From NCBI GenBank assembly GCA_000622025.1, contig JHWU01000011.1, forward strand, positions 1-64,000: 64,000 bases of DNA, written 5' to 3'. This document shows positions 54,201 through 63,046 of this stretch, piece after piece. A program made the translations under genes and the position numbers. Each line of letters opens with the position of its first letter. Positions within the stretch are counted from its first letter, which is position 1. The DNA comes from Lachnospiraceae bacterium AD3010 (GTDB taxonomy: Bacteria > Bacillota > Clostridia > Lachnospirales > Lachnospiraceae). The notes beneath the pieces are model-generated. The model was not told the DNA's origin, did no database searches, and saw nothing but the letters and a program-made list of their open reading frames with translations.

Positions 54201-55141
54201 AGCTTCAGATCCTTCCTGTCCATAGACAGGAACCACTCATATTCCTTCCTGATCCCTTCGGGAAGCTCCACCTTCTCCTTCCATCCGATATTATGGAGCT
54301 TCGAAACGTCACAGAGCTTTCTCGGGGTTCCGTTTGGCATGTCGGTATTCCACCTTATCTCTCCCTTAAAGCCCACTGTATCCCGGACCAGCTCCGCCAG
54401 GGCTTTTATGGTGATCTCCTTACCTGTCCCGATATTTACGTGCTCTTCCCCGCTGTAATTTTCAAGAAGGTAAACACAGGCATCTGCCATATCATCCACA
54501 TACAAAAACTCCCTCAAAGGGGATCCGTCTCCCCAGAGCTCCACGTATTCCGCCCCAGAAACCTTTGCCTCATGGAACTTCCTTATCATCGCGGGAAGAA
54601 CGTGGCTGTTTTCCAGATCAAAATTATCATTTGGTCCGTAAAGATTTGTGGGCATGCAGCTGATGAAATCATCCCCGTACTGCCTCTTAAAGAACTTACA
54701 CATTTCCAGTCCGGAGATCTTTGCAATGGCATAGCCTTCGTTTGTCTCCTCTAAAGATCCGGTCAGCAGAGCACTTTCGGGAATGGGCTGCGGAGCCATT
54801 TTCGGATATATGCAGGAGCTTCCGAGAAACAGAAGCTTTTTCACCTTATTATCGTGGGAAGCCTTTATCACATTGCACTGGATAATGGAGTTTTCATAGA
54901 TGAAATCCGCGGGAAAGCTGTTATTTGCGTTTATCCCTCCCACCCTGGCAGCTGCCAGGACCACGTACTCCGGCTTTTCCTTCCTGAAAAATCCGAACAC
55001 CTCTGCCTGATCAGTAAGATCAAGCTCTTTATGGGTCCTTACCAGTATATTTTCATAGCCCTTTTCCTTAAGGCTCCTTACGATGGCAGAACCCACCAGT
55101 CCGCGGTGTCCCGCCACATAGATCAAAGAGTTTTTTTCCAT
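54197..55141 (-). CDS. fcl: GDP-L-fucose synthase
   Basis: The 314-aa extended SDR has [17 protein letters not shown] (NADP site), [63 protein letters not shown] (Y-x3-K) and [24 protein letters not shown], all diagnostic of Fcl/WcaG. It epimerises and reduces GDP-4-keto-6-deoxy-mannose to GDP-L-fucose. The partner GDP-mannose dehydratase (gmd) is not in the window. It overlaps rmlD by 19 bp. Confidence 0.94.
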   Translation of the reverse strand: MEKNSLIYVAGHRGLVGSAIVRSLKEKGYENILVRTHKELDLTDQAEVFGFFRKEKPEYVVLAAARVGGINANNSFPADFIYENSIIQCNVIKASHDNKVKKLLFLGSSCIYPKMAPQPIPESALLTGSLEETNEGYAIAKISGLEMCKFFKRQYGDDFISCMPTNLYGPNDNFDLENSHVLPAMIRKFHEAKVSGAEYVELWGDGSPLREFLYVDDMADACVYLLENYSGEEHVNIGTGKEITIKALAELVRDTVGFKGEIRWNTDMPNGTPRKLCDVSKLHNIGWKEKVELPEGIRKEYEWFLSMDRKDLKL

Positions 55142-55998
55142 AAGTATTCCCTGATAGCATCCTCCCAGTGGTCGAAGCGGAAATCCCCGGTGAGCCTCAG
55201 CATATAATTATCCAGCATGGAAAATGCAGGTCTGTCGGTACTCTCGGGGTTCATCTTCTTGTATTCCTCTGTGGTGATATGCTTTACCCTTGTTTCTTTA
55301 CCCGCGAGCTCGAATATCTTCTCCGCAAAATCCGCCCAGCTGCACTCTCCCTCACAGGTGCCATGGAAGAGACCGTAATTGTCCGTGGGCAGAAGATAAT
55401 GCAGGGCCTTCGCAAGGCTTTTCGAGCTTGTGGGATTTCCCATCTGGTCACAGACCACACTCACCTCGTCATGGCTTTCTGAAAGCCTGAGCATTGTACG
55501 GACGAAATTCTTCCCGTCGCCGTAAAGCCAGGCGGTACGGACGATAAAGTATCTGTCGGCAAAGGCTTTAACAAACTTTTCTCCCTGCAGCTTTGTCCTG
55601 CCGTAGGTACTCACGGGCCCGGTTTTATCAAATTCGTTATAGGGCTTATTCCTGTCGCCCTTAAACACATAATCTGTGGAGATATGCAGGAGCTTTGCTC
55701 CGGTCTCCCTTGAAGCGATCGCCAGGTTTCTCGGTCCTATGGCATTGATCATATAGGATCTGTCCACGTCCTTTTCCTGGGCGTCAACCGCTGTATATGC
55801 CGCACAGTTAACTACCGCATAGGGCTTCAGCTCTTTCATAAGCTCCATCACCTTCGGAAGATCCGTTATGTCCAGTGCGTGTATATCATCTCTTTCAAAG
55901 ATATCTGTATTGAATATCTCATATTCGGTTCCGGCGAGCTCAATATTCATGGCTCTGCCAAGCTGTCCGTCAGAGCCGGTAAGCAGTATTTTTTTCAA
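55123..55998 (-). CDS. rmlD: dTDP-4-dehydrorhamnose reductase
   Basis: This 291-aa protein starts with TTG preceded by AAGGAG. Motifs are [61 protein letters not shown] (Y-x3-K) and [16 protein letters not shown], all typical of RmlD. It finishes dTDP-L-rhamnose synthesis. rmlA, rmlB and rmlC are not in the window. It is the first gene below the promoter at 56026-56054, with fcl and the downstream membrane genes probably in the same transcript. Confidence 0.92.
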   Translation of the reverse strand: MKKILLTGSDGQLGRAMNIELAGTEYEIFNTDIFERDDIHALDITDLPKVMELMKELKPYAVVNCAAYTAVDAQEKDVDRSYMINAIGPRNLAIASRETGAKLLHISTDYVFKGDRNKPYNEFDKTGPVSTYGRTKLQGEKFVKAFADRYFIVRTAWLYGDGKNFVRTMLRLSESHDEVSVVCDQMGNPTSSKSLAKALHYLLPTDNYGLFHGTCEGECSWADFAEKIFELAGKETRVKHITTEEYKKMNPESTDRPAFSMLDNYMLRLTGDFRFDHWEDAIREYLWKKTL

Positions 55999-56025
55999 AG
56001 CCTTCTCCTTATGATTATTTCTGAT

Positions 56026-56054
56026 ATTGTACCATTTACGATATATAGATTCAA
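56026..56054 (-). promoter_or_regulatory. Sigma-A promoter for rmlD-fcl
   Basis: Minus strand: TTGAAT (56049-56054), 17 bp, TACAAT (56026-56031). The leader to the TTG at 55998 is about 20 bp. The -35 overlaps the last codon of the upstream gene. Confidence 0.65.
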
Positions 56055-57526
56055 TTGGGTAAAAGATCCTTCCTTTTACTTCGCTCAGTATGGAATCTTA
56101 GTATCACCGCCACGGTTATATAGAGGTAGACCGTGAAGTATACCGGAAAATAGTATTTGAAGTAGGATGCGGGCGCAAGGACAAAGACAATGATAAAGTG
56201 ACCAATGAGTCCCGCTGCCGCGAAAAACTCAAACCACATTCTCCGCACAAGAAACATGATAAACCCTGCGAGAAGCAGTATGCAGGGAATATAAAGGTTA
56301 TAAAATGCTGCCTTTACCGCGCTGAAAATAAGCTTAAATGCTCCCCGGATCCCTCCGCTGTCGGTCTCTATCCGATAGGGAAGAGCCGCATAATTAAAGG
56401 CTCCGCATCTGGTAATAAAAAATACATCCGGATTATTGATAAATATATTTTTGCAGCCTTCCGTATAAGCATTGTAGTCTTCAGGGGACGCTTCCTCTCT
56501 GACTCCCACATAGCCCGGATAATACAGGATCAGCACATCCTCGTAATTTATATCCTTCAGATCTTCGTTTATTCTGTCAACAGCCTCAAGATCAAGATAT
56601 CTCCCCACTTTTTCAAGATCTGCGCTGTTCCTGTCCCTGTCAAGACCGTTTCGCATCATATTGGTAATGGTATATGCGTAGAAGGGCGCCATCCTGTTAT
56701 TTGCCTTATCACCCATTCTCCCCGGTATGATGCCGTTTTGAGGGACAGACACAAGATATTGTATGAGGAAAAAGAGCCCTGCCAGCATAATAAAGCGTTT
56801 TCTGTCCCGAAACAGCGGATAAGCAAACAGCAAAAGTACAGGCAGAAGGAAAACAAGATATATACCTTCTGTCCTCCACTGGGTAAGCAGGGCTCCCAGG
56901 ATCAGAAGCAAAAGTATCTCTCCCCTCCCCGGAGCTCTTTCCTCATCCTTATCCATATAGAGCTTAAAGAATAAAAAAGCATAGAGCAGGAAATATACCG
57001 GTATCCTGTGGGCCGATGTGGTGTATGCGATAACCGGATAGAAGACAAAGGGGATATAGGTAAATAATGCGTACCTTACGCCGCAGCGCCCGGAAACCCT
57101 TTTCACACAGTAACCGCAGACCAGAAGCTGTATCACCACCTTTACGATAACGGGTCCGTATTTCCAAGGGATCAGCATAAGTGAAATGATATAATACCAG
57201 GTCGTAAGATAGGAAAACCAGGTGTAGTCGGATAAGGTCCTTGCCTCCTCAAAAATAAGGTTTTCGTCATTTGAGAGATAGCCCTGGGGAAGCTTTACCA
57301 TCACCACAAAAATAAGGGGGATAAGATATATCCCCGCAAATTTCAGTATATCAACAGTATTCTTTTTATGCTCCAGAACGGCCTTCCAGACCAGTATCAG
57401 GATAGCCAGAAGAACGGCCTTGCAGCCAATGTAATTAAAGATATTGCTGTCATCTGTCCAGGTAAAAATAAGCCTGTCGGTAAAGAAGGTCAGTATCCAG
57501 TGAATGACAGCAGGAACAAAGCTCAT
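56051..57526 (-). CDS. Polytopic membrane protein, probable GT-C-like
   Basis: The 491-aa protein has about eleven hydrophobic segments. The long soluble-looking section (about residues 300-400, RNGLDRDRNSADLEKVGRYL) lies between membrane segments, as in GT-C-type or DUF6020-like proteins. An early external loop reads KLPQGYLSNDENLIFEEARTL, with acidic residues. Start overlaps the HPr stop as ATGA, an odd pairing. The C-terminus (SKRKDLLPN) reads into a degenerate REP-like copy. Function inferred from topology only. Confidence 0.55.
   Translation of the reverse strand: MSFVPAVIHWILTFFTDRLIFTWTDDSNIFNYIGCKAVLLAILILVWKAVLEHKKNTVDILKFAGIYLIPLIFVVMVKLPQGYLSNDENLIFEEARTLSDYTWFSYLTTWYYIISLMLIPWKYGPVIVKVVIQLLVCGYCVKRVSGRCGVRYALFTYIPFVFYPVIAYTTSAHRIPVYFLLYAFLFFKLYMDKDEERAPGRGEILLLLILGALLTQWRTEGIYLVFLLPVLLLFAYPLFRDRKRFIMLAGLFFLIQYLVSVPQNGIIPGRMGDKANNRMAPFYAYTITNMMRNGLDRDRNSADLEKVGRYLDLEAVDRINEDLKDINYEDVLILYYPGYVGVREEASPEDYNAYTEGCKNIFINNPDVFFITRCGAFNYAALPYRIETDSGGIRGAFKLIFSAVKAAFYNLYIPCILLLAGFIMFLVRRMWFEFFAAAGLIGHFIIVFVLAPASYFKYYFPVYFTVYLYITVAVILRFHTERSKRKDLLPN
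56062..56099. repeat. Degenerate REP-like copy
   Basis: AAGATCCTTCCTTTTACTTC followed by GCTCAGTATGG and AATCTT: same plan with mismatches, overlapping the 3' end of the membrane gene. Confidence 0.6.
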
Positions 57527-57786
57527 TCGCCCAGTCCGTTTTCTATGGCATTGACAAGGGCCTTCAGAGCTTCCTCCTCATCCTCGCCCTCGCACATAAG
57601 CTCTATCTCATCACCGCTCTTTACACAGGCACCGAGAACACTTAATACGCTCTTGGCATTGGCGGTATTATCCCTGAAACGAAAGGTTATAAGGGATTTG
57701 AATTCCATTGCTTCCTTGCAGAGTATCCCTGCGGGCCTTAAATGCAGGCCTGTGGGGTTTTTTATGACTATCTTCTGACTGACCAT
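57523..57786 (-). CDS. ptsH: HPr-family phosphocarrier protein
   Basis: The 87-aa protein has the size of HPr. His15 is in GLHLRPAG (usual form GLHARPA), and Ser46 is in NAKSVLSVLG, the site phosphorylated by HPr kinase in Firmicutes. The usual Ala16 is Leu, and the following region SVLGACVKSG is less canonical than GVMSLG-type HPr, so it may be an HPr paralogue (Crh-like proteins, though, lack His15). It has a good promoter and GAGGAC before the ATG, and is coupled to the membrane gene downstream. Confidence 0.88.
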   Translation of the reverse strand: MVSQKIVIKNPTGLHLRPAGILCKEAMEFKSLITFRFRDNTANAKSVLSVLGACVKSGDEIELMCEGEDEEEALKALVNAIENGLGE

Positions 57787-57822
57787 TGTATGTCCTCTTT
57801 ATCTTGCTAAAGCATTTGTGTA

Positions 57823-57851
57823 ATTATACCATATTGGCTATAACAACACAA
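57823..57851 (-). promoter_or_regulatory. Sigma-A promoter for the HPr gene
   Basis: Minus strand: TTGTGT (57846-57851), 17 bp, perfect TATAAT (57823-57828). The leader is about 30 bp. Confidence 0.65.
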
Positions 57852-57879
57852 CAATATCTATACATTTTTACCAATTAAT

Positions 57880-58037
57880 CTTTATCTTTTGTCATCTCTT
57901 CCTTTATCTTTTGTCATCCTGAGCCTTTATCTTTTGTCATCTCGGCCTTTATCTTTTGTCATCCTGAGCGGCGCTACGTGCCAGTGGCACGTGTTTAGCG
58001 CGGACCGAGTCGGGAGACGAGAAGCGAAGGATCTTTC
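57880..58037. repeat. Tandem 22-23 bp units plus composite REP-like element (inverted copy)
   Basis: Four units of CTTTATCTTTTGTCATC start at 57880, 57902, 57925 and 57947. The last runs into an inverted copy of the 24322 element, with its ACGTGCCA/TGGCACGT palindrome at 57976-57992 and the CGGACCGAGTCGGGAGACGA module, ending GAAGGATCTTT. This fills the glmM-ptsH gap. Confidence 0.88.
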
Positions 58038-58047
58038 CCTCCGTCCC

Positions 58048-59397
58048 TTACAGAACGGTCTGCTCAATGAGTTCCGCAAGCTCCCTCGCATCAGTATCTA
58101 TAAGCTTCTGGTCTTTTCCCTCTATCATCACCCTTACCAGAGGCTCGGTACCGGAGGGTCTTATAAGTATCCTTCCCTCTCCCGCGTATTTCTTCTCCAG
58201 CCTCCCGATGGCTTCCTTTACCTCGGGATAGTCCATATAGCTTTCCTTCTTGTGATTCGGGATGCTGGCATTGTACAGGGCCTGAGGCAGCACCTCCATA
58301 ACCTTTGCGAGCTCCGAGAGCTTTTTCCCGGTTTTCTTTACCACCTCGAGAAGATGGAGAGCCGACAGCAGTCCGTCTCCCGTGGTGTTCTCATTTAAGA
58401 AGATAATATGACCCGACTGTTCTCCTCCAAGGGATGCTCCTATCTCTCTCATATGCTCCAGTACATAGCGGTCACCCACCTTGGTCTGGTCTATCTTTAT
58501 ACCCTTCTCCTTTCCCATAAGAAGAAATCCGAGATTTGTCATGACAGTGACGACTATGGTATCTCCGGCAAGGGTTCCCTGCTCCTTCATATAATTGCCG
58601 ATTATGGCCATTATCTCATCACCGTTAACAAGATGTCCGTTTTCATCACAAGCAAGAAGCCTGTCGGCGTCTCCGTCAAAGGCAAGCCCCAGATCCGCGT
58701 GTTCCATAACCACTCTGGCGCAGAGCTCCTCCATATGGGTGGATCCGCAGTTTGCATTGATATTGGAGCCGTCGGGATTATTGTGGATGGCAGTCACATC
58801 TGCTCCCAGCTCTCTAAGGGTCTCCACAGAGGTAAAGTACGCCGCACCCTCCGCACAGTCCACGACTATCTTCAGACCGTGCAGGTCCGTGTCTATCTGC
58901 CTCATGGAGTGGTTTATATATTCCTCCCTGGCATCACGCCTGTACTTTATCTTTCCCACCCTTGATCCTGTGGGCTGCGGAAGTCCGGCATTACCGTTCC
59001 TGATATGTGCTTCTATGCGGTCCTCCATCTCGTCCGAGAGCTTATAGCCGTCTCCGTTAAAAAACTTGATACCGTTAAATTCCACCGGATTATGGGAGGC
59101 GGATATCACCACTCCCGCATCCACCTTGTATTTCCGGGTGAGATAGGCTATTGCAGGCGTGGGCATAACCCCTACATACACCGCATTTGCTCCAACGGAG
59201 CATATCCCCGCCATCAGTGCATTTGCAAGCATGTCTCCCGATACCCTGGTATCGCATCCCACCATTATGGTGGGTCTGTATGAATGCTCTTCCGTAAGGA
59301 CATATGCCCCGGCCGCACCCAGCTGCATCGCAAGCATGGGCGTAAGCTCGGTATTTGCCACACCCCTTACACCATCAGTTCCGAATAGTCTGGCCAT
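58048..59397 (-). CDS. glmM: Phosphoglucosamine mutase
   Basis: This 449-aa protein starts MARLFGTDGVRGVANTELTP. It contains the phosphoserine loop VISASHNPVEFNGIKFF, the metal loop LAFDGDADRLLACD, the sugar loop GGEQSGHIIF and the C-terminal phosphate loop RPSGTEPLVRVMIEG, all diagnostic of GlmM. It converts GlcN-6-P to GlcN-1-P for UDP-GlcNAc, the precursor used by CapE and the WbpM-type enzyme nearby. It forms the conserved cdaA-cdaR-glmM operon. Confidence 0.97.
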   Translation of the reverse strand: MARLFGTDGVRGVANTELTPMLAMQLGAAGAYVLTEEHSYRPTIMVGCDTRVSGDMLANALMAGICSVGANAVYVGVMPTPAIAYLTRKYKVDAGVVISASHNPVEFNGIKFFNGDGYKLSDEMEDRIEAHIRNGNAGLPQPTGSRVGKIKYRRDAREEYINHSMRQIDTDLHGLKIVVDCAEGAAYFTSVETLRELGADVTAIHNNPDGSNINANCGSTHMEELCARVVMEHADLGLAFDGDADRLLACDENGHLVNGDEIMAIIGNYMKEQGTLAGDTIVVTVMTNLGFLLMGKEKGIKIDQTKVGDRYVLEHMREIGASLGGEQSGHIIFLNENTTGDGLLSALHLLEVVKKTGKKLSELAKVMEVLPQALYNASIPNHKKESYMDYPEVKEAIGRLEKKYAGEGRILIRPSGTEPLVRVMIEGKDQKLIDTDARELAELIEQTVL

Positions 59398-59421
59398 TTA
59401 TCCGCTCCTTTATTATTATCC

Positions 59422-60822
59422 TCAATCACCGTGGTCTGCAGCCTCTCCGGCAGCTACCGATTCCGCGTCGACCCCGCCGGCGTTCTCTTCCTCCGCCGTT
59501 TCTCCGGCCGTCTCTCCGGCCGTCTCTCCGGCGTTCTCACCGTTTACCTGAATAAGTACGTGCGCCACAGCACTCTCCTGAACCACACCCTCCGGCAGAG
59601 ACAGTGTTACCTCTCCTGCATAGGAGCCGGGCGTAATGCTGCCTGTTTCGTTCAAAGGCACAGCCGAAAGATCGAGGACGCCCGTTATGTTATTTCCATC
59701 CAGCGCTGTTACCGTGTCTCTCAGACCCTGCACCGTAACGGCAACGACACTGGTATTAATATCATTACCGATCGTCATATTCTCCGGAAGTCCGGTTATT
59801 GTCAGGTTCGAATATGGAACCTGCAGCACCACGGGAACCGTTTCCTGTACCTCCGCGGTGAGGCTGACCGTTCCGTTTTCTCCCGCACTGTCCAGATATA
59901 CTCCCTTGGGGAGGTATGAAGCTATGTTTATCTCTGTGGTAACGTTGCCCGTTGCCCCTGAAATATCCAGCTCACTTGAAGGAACCGAGATGGATGATAC
60001 CGTACTTAAGGCACTGTTTTCTCCGGTTACGAATATCATTGCAGGCTCTGCAGTCACAGTGCCTGTCGCCGCATATCCCCTTGCCGGAACTCCGCTGTAT
60101 GAGCCGTAGACAGGGATCTCCTGCACCTTCCAGATATCAACCGAAACAGCTACCTGATCAAGAGAGACCTCAAGGGCTGAAGTGTCAACCTCATCCCCGT
60201 CCTTATCAAGAAGGAGTATGGGAAGGACTGTACGTATCTCGCTCGTCATACCGGATACGTTTACTCTTACCACCGCTCCCGCAATGGAGCTCACAACAGA
60301 CTCCGGTCCCTTGACCCTTACCACATTATTCTGAACCGAGGCCGTACCCACCGCATATCCTGCGGCAAGATTTCCGTTTGTCTCAACCTGGATACTGAAC
60401 TGGGATGAAGCAAGGTCCTCGATGAAGACAGTGGCAAACTCTTTTGAAGGGTTGATACTCTGAATCCTGTCCGAATATCTTGTGGATTTCACCTCGATCG
60501 GAACCTTATTCCCGTCCAGATTTGTCATATCAACGGAGGCCTTTATATTGTCTCTGGAAAGCTCGGACAGTACGGATCTTTCGGCCTTTACCGTGACGGT
60601 AACGGTTCTGCTGGAATCATTAAGCTCAAAGGCCTTTCCCTGTGTCTCCATAACGTCGCCGTTTTCAATGGTTATGGGAATCGAGGAAAATGAAAGGTTC
60701 ATGACCGGGTTTTCTATACTGACCACAAAGAGCCAGAGTAAAAACGCGAGTCCCAGCGACACCAGCTTCAATCCGATATTTCCGGTAAGCTTTTTTATTA
60801 CACCCGCAGCTGTATTAATCAT
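59422..60822 (-). CDS. cdaR: CdaR (YbbR-domain regulator of diadenylate cyclase)
   Basis: The 466-aa protein has an N-terminal membrane anchor (about 15-38, GLKLVSLGLAFLLWLFVVSIENPV) followed by four YbbR-type beta domains, recognisable from repeats such as VRVKGPESVVSSIAGAVVRVNVSG. An Ala/Gly/Glu tail (AGETAGETAGE) is encoded by a 12-bp tandem repeat. CdaR contacts and modulates CdaA outside the membrane. It overlaps the cdaA stop by 4 bp. Confidence 0.93.
   Translation of the reverse strand: MINTAAGVIKKLTGNIGLKLVSLGLAFLLWLFVVSIENPVMNLSFSSIPITIENGDVMETQGKAFELNDSSRTVTVTVKAERSVLSELSRDNIKASVDMTNLDGNKVPIEVKSTRYSDRIQSINPSKEFATVFIEDLASSQFSIQVETNGNLAAGYAVGTASVQNNVVRVKGPESVVSSIAGAVVRVNVSGMTSEIRTVLPILLLDKDGDEVDTSALEVSLDQVAVSVDIWKVQEIPVYGSYSGVPARGYAATGTVTAEPAMIFVTGENSALSTVSSISVPSSELDISGATGNVTTEINIASYLPKGVYLDSAGENGTVSLTAEVQETVPVVLQVPYSNLTITGLPENMTIGNDINTSVVAVTVQGLRDTVTALDGNNITGVLDLSAVPLNETGSITPGSYAGEVTLSLPEGVVQESAVAHVLIQVNGENAGETAGETAGETAEEENAGGVDAESVAAGEAADHGD
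59497..59532 (-). repeat. 12-bp tandem repeat in the cdaR tail
   Basis: CGTCTCTCCGGC repeated three times (first copy CGTTTCTCCGGC), encoding AGET units at the C-terminus. Confidence 0.85.
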
Positions 60823-61709
60823 AAGGCATCACCGCCTTTGCCACGCCGGAAGAAAAGGCCCTTTTTCTCATCTCCGGTCTTTTTGGTCTTATTCTGCAGT
60901 CTGATAAGATGATCCTTTAATTCCGCAGCCTCAAGATTTCTGTAGAGTCTTCCTTCGTAAGCCACCGAAACCCTTCCTGTCTCCTCCGAGACTATGACCG
61001 TAAGGGAATCCGTAACCTCCGAGATCCCGACACCTGCCCTGTGCCTTGTGCCAAGCTCCTTTGAAAGCTCCATATTGTCGGAAAGCGGGAGATAACAGGT
61101 GGCTGAGGTCACCCTGTTTCCCCGGACAATGACCGCTCCGTCATGCAATGGCGTATTATGTTCAAAGATATTTATAAGGAGCTGGCTGGAAACAATGGAA
61201 TCCAGCTCTATTCCCGTCCGCTCATATTCCGACAGGGGTTCATTCTGCTCTATCACTATGAGGGCGCCGGTTCTTTCCCTGCCCATCTCATAGCAGGCCT
61301 TTGTTATCTCGTTCACGGTCCTGTCCGAAAAACGCTCATCTGTATTCTGGGAAATATTGAAGGCCACAAAATCCGAAAGGATATTCTTCCGGCCCAGCAC
61401 ATCCAGAGCCTTTCTGAGCTCCGGCTGGAAGATCACGACGAGAGCCATGATCGCAACGTTCAGAAGATTACGGACTATCCAGATAATGGTATTCATCTGG
61501 AAGATATAGGCAAGGGTAATAAAGACCGCGATTATCACCATTCCCCGAAGAAGCGACCAGGCCTTGGTATTTTTAATCCATACCATCAGCTCATAGATAA
61601 GGAAAGTGATGATAAGTATCTCGATAAAATCAGTACTCACCATCATTGGAATGGAATCAAAGGATATGTATTTCTGGATGATCTCCATTATGTTGGTTTT
61701 ATCAGCCAT
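60819..61709 (-). CDS. cdaA: Diadenylate cyclase CdaA
   Basis: The 296-aa protein has three N-terminal membrane segments (about 20-95) and the DAC domain with both catalytic motifs, DGA (HDGAVIVRGNRVTSATC) and RHR (GTRHRAGVGISEVTDSL). It makes cyclic di-AMP from two ATP at the membrane. It is coupled to cdaR, glmM and the unknown membrane gene upstream (1-base overlap). A Lys/Arg-rich C-terminal tail (KKTGDEKKGLFFRRGKGG) is longer than usual. Confidence 0.97.
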   Translation of the reverse strand: MADKTNIMEIIQKYISFDSIPMMVSTDFIEILIITFLIYELMVWIKNTKAWSLLRGMVIIAVFITLAYIFQMNTIIWIVRNLLNVAIMALVVIFQPELRKALDVLGRKNILSDFVAFNISQNTDERFSDRTVNEITKACYEMGRERTGALIVIEQNEPLSEYERTGIELDSIVSSQLLINIFEHNTPLHDGAVIVRGNRVTSATCYLPLSDNMELSKELGTRHRAGVGISEVTDSLTVIVSEETGRVSVAYEGRLYRNLEAAELKDHLIRLQNKTKKTGDEKKGLFFRRGKGGDAL

Positions 61710-62650
61710 TATTCAGTCTTCTTTTCTCCCCCGGATATCCTTTTCACCTTTTTCTCGGGGACCGGAACCGACATCTTCGGTACGGCTTTCACGTAGTAAT
61801 AATACTCATCATCCTGGAACTGCAGGAACTCAGTCCGGGCATAGTCCACGGAAAGAATAAAAAACTGTATGATGACCGCCATTACAAGCGAAAGACTGAT
61901 TCCGAAGAACAGACTGGCAACAGAAATATCAAGATCGTAATTCGCCGTTCCGTACAGCATCACGGCCAGCTCCGTTATCCCTCCCACGATCACCGCAATA
62001 GTCCAGCTGTATTTGACCGGCAGCCTGTGTATCAGATACACAACAAGGCAGGCGAGAGCCAGCGCAAGGATCATGACCCTCATGGTCTGGTTTCCCATTA
62101 TCCCGTCCACGACGGATTTCAGCTCCTTCGAAAGCGCTTCAATATCCATATCCTGCAGCGCGGAGCCGTTGGTCTTCACATAGGAAACGGAATAGTAAAC
62201 AACCACTCCGCAGGCTATGGGTATCGCGGAAAAAACGGATCCCGTGAGTCCGAAGACCAGTGGAACGATATACGGCATTCCCAGAGTGCACAGAATAGGA
62301 GTGATGAGCACCGCTATACCGTCCTTCGGAGCAAAATGGAAGTAAAGAAGAAACATCACGATAAAGAGCAGAAAGATGATCAGCGCACAGATCACCGAAA
62401 GCCTGTATAAATGCAGTACTATAAAAATACCTGAAAACAGTACTATTGCATTAACAGGCAGGAATGCATTGACCAGAGAAGCGCCCAGCACTATCATGCC
62501 GTTATCCAGCTTCTCCATGTATCCGATGTTACGGTTTATGATCGTATATGTTATTAACGCCAGAATAAACTTCAGTACCGGAATGATGTAAACATCAAAC
62601 CTTCCGTAAAGGCCCTTCAGGCGTTCCCTGAACTGCAGTATCTCCTTCAT
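61709..62650 (-). CDS. Conserved polytopic membrane protein upstream of cdaA, unknown
   Basis: The 313-aa protein has about eight hydrophobic segments (from about residue 20) and a short basic cytoplasmic tail (PVPEKKVKRISGGEKKTE). Middle residues include GTLGMPYIVPLVFGLTGS-like and QDMDIEALSKELKSVVDGIMG, a soluble segment between membrane helices. It overlaps both neighbours by 1-4 bp, so it is part of the cdaA operon. I do not recognise a family. Candidate roles, in c-di-AMP or cell-wall control, are guesses from position. Confidence 0.75.
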   Translation of the reverse strand: MKEILQFRERLKGLYGRFDVYIIPVLKFILALITYTIINRNIGYMEKLDNGMIVLGASLVNAFLPVNAIVLFSGIFIVLHLYRLSVICALIIFLLFIVMFLLYFHFAPKDGIAVLITPILCTLGMPYIVPLVFGLTGSVFSAIPIACGVVVYYSVSYVKTNGSALQDMDIEALSKELKSVVDGIMGNQTMRVMILALALACLVVYLIHRLPVKYSWTIAVIVGGITELAVMLYGTANYDLDISVASLFFGISLSLVMAVIIQFFILSVDYARTEFLQFQDDEYYYYVKAVPKMSVPVPEKKVKRISGGEKKTE

Positions 62651-63036
62651 TTCTTTTCATACATCATACTCAGGCGTTTCAATGCCTTCTGATAAGTCCT
62701 CGTACTCTTCCTGGCCTTTGTGTATCGGTATGAATAAACAACAAAGGACACAAGAACATAGACTATGAGAACAATGATGTATCTTCGCAGTATCTCCTTT
62801 CCGAAGGCGACAAAATCCATCCTGTAAAACTCCGAAAGGAAGGATTCCATGCCGCAGAAGATATTGACCCCCGTAACAATGGCAAAAGCAATAGTTATGT
62901 AAACTGCAGAAAGTATCATATGCAGTCCCACGTAATCACTTCTGAAAAATTCACATACGGGTATGGTCTTCTTTCCTTCATTCTCCTCAAATGAAGCCAT
63001 CCGCGTCATAAGCTTCAGCCGCTCTTCGTCTACCAT
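62647..63036 (-). CDS. Small membrane protein in the cdaA operon, unknown
   Basis: The 129-aa protein has two hydrophobic segments (about 35-62, MILSAVYITIAFAIVTGVNIF, and about 82-104, RRYIIVLIVYVLVSFVVYSY) and a basic C-terminus (RYTKARKSTRTYQKALKRL). It overlaps the next membrane gene as ATGA, so the two probably form a complex. GTTTACATAA at 62895, inverted. No family recognised. Confidence 0.72.
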   Translation of the reverse strand: MVDEERLKLMTRMASFEENEGKKTIPVCEFFRSDYVGLHMILSAVYITIAFAIVTGVNIFCGMESFLSEFYRMDFVAFGKEILRRYIIVLIVYVLVSFVVYSYRYTKARKSTRTYQKALKRLSMMYEKK

Positions 63037-63046
63037 ATTTTTATCT

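Noticed and set aside
57787-58047. Riboswitch between ptsH and glmM
   Set aside because: The sequence is explained by the promoter, tandem units and a composite REP-like element.
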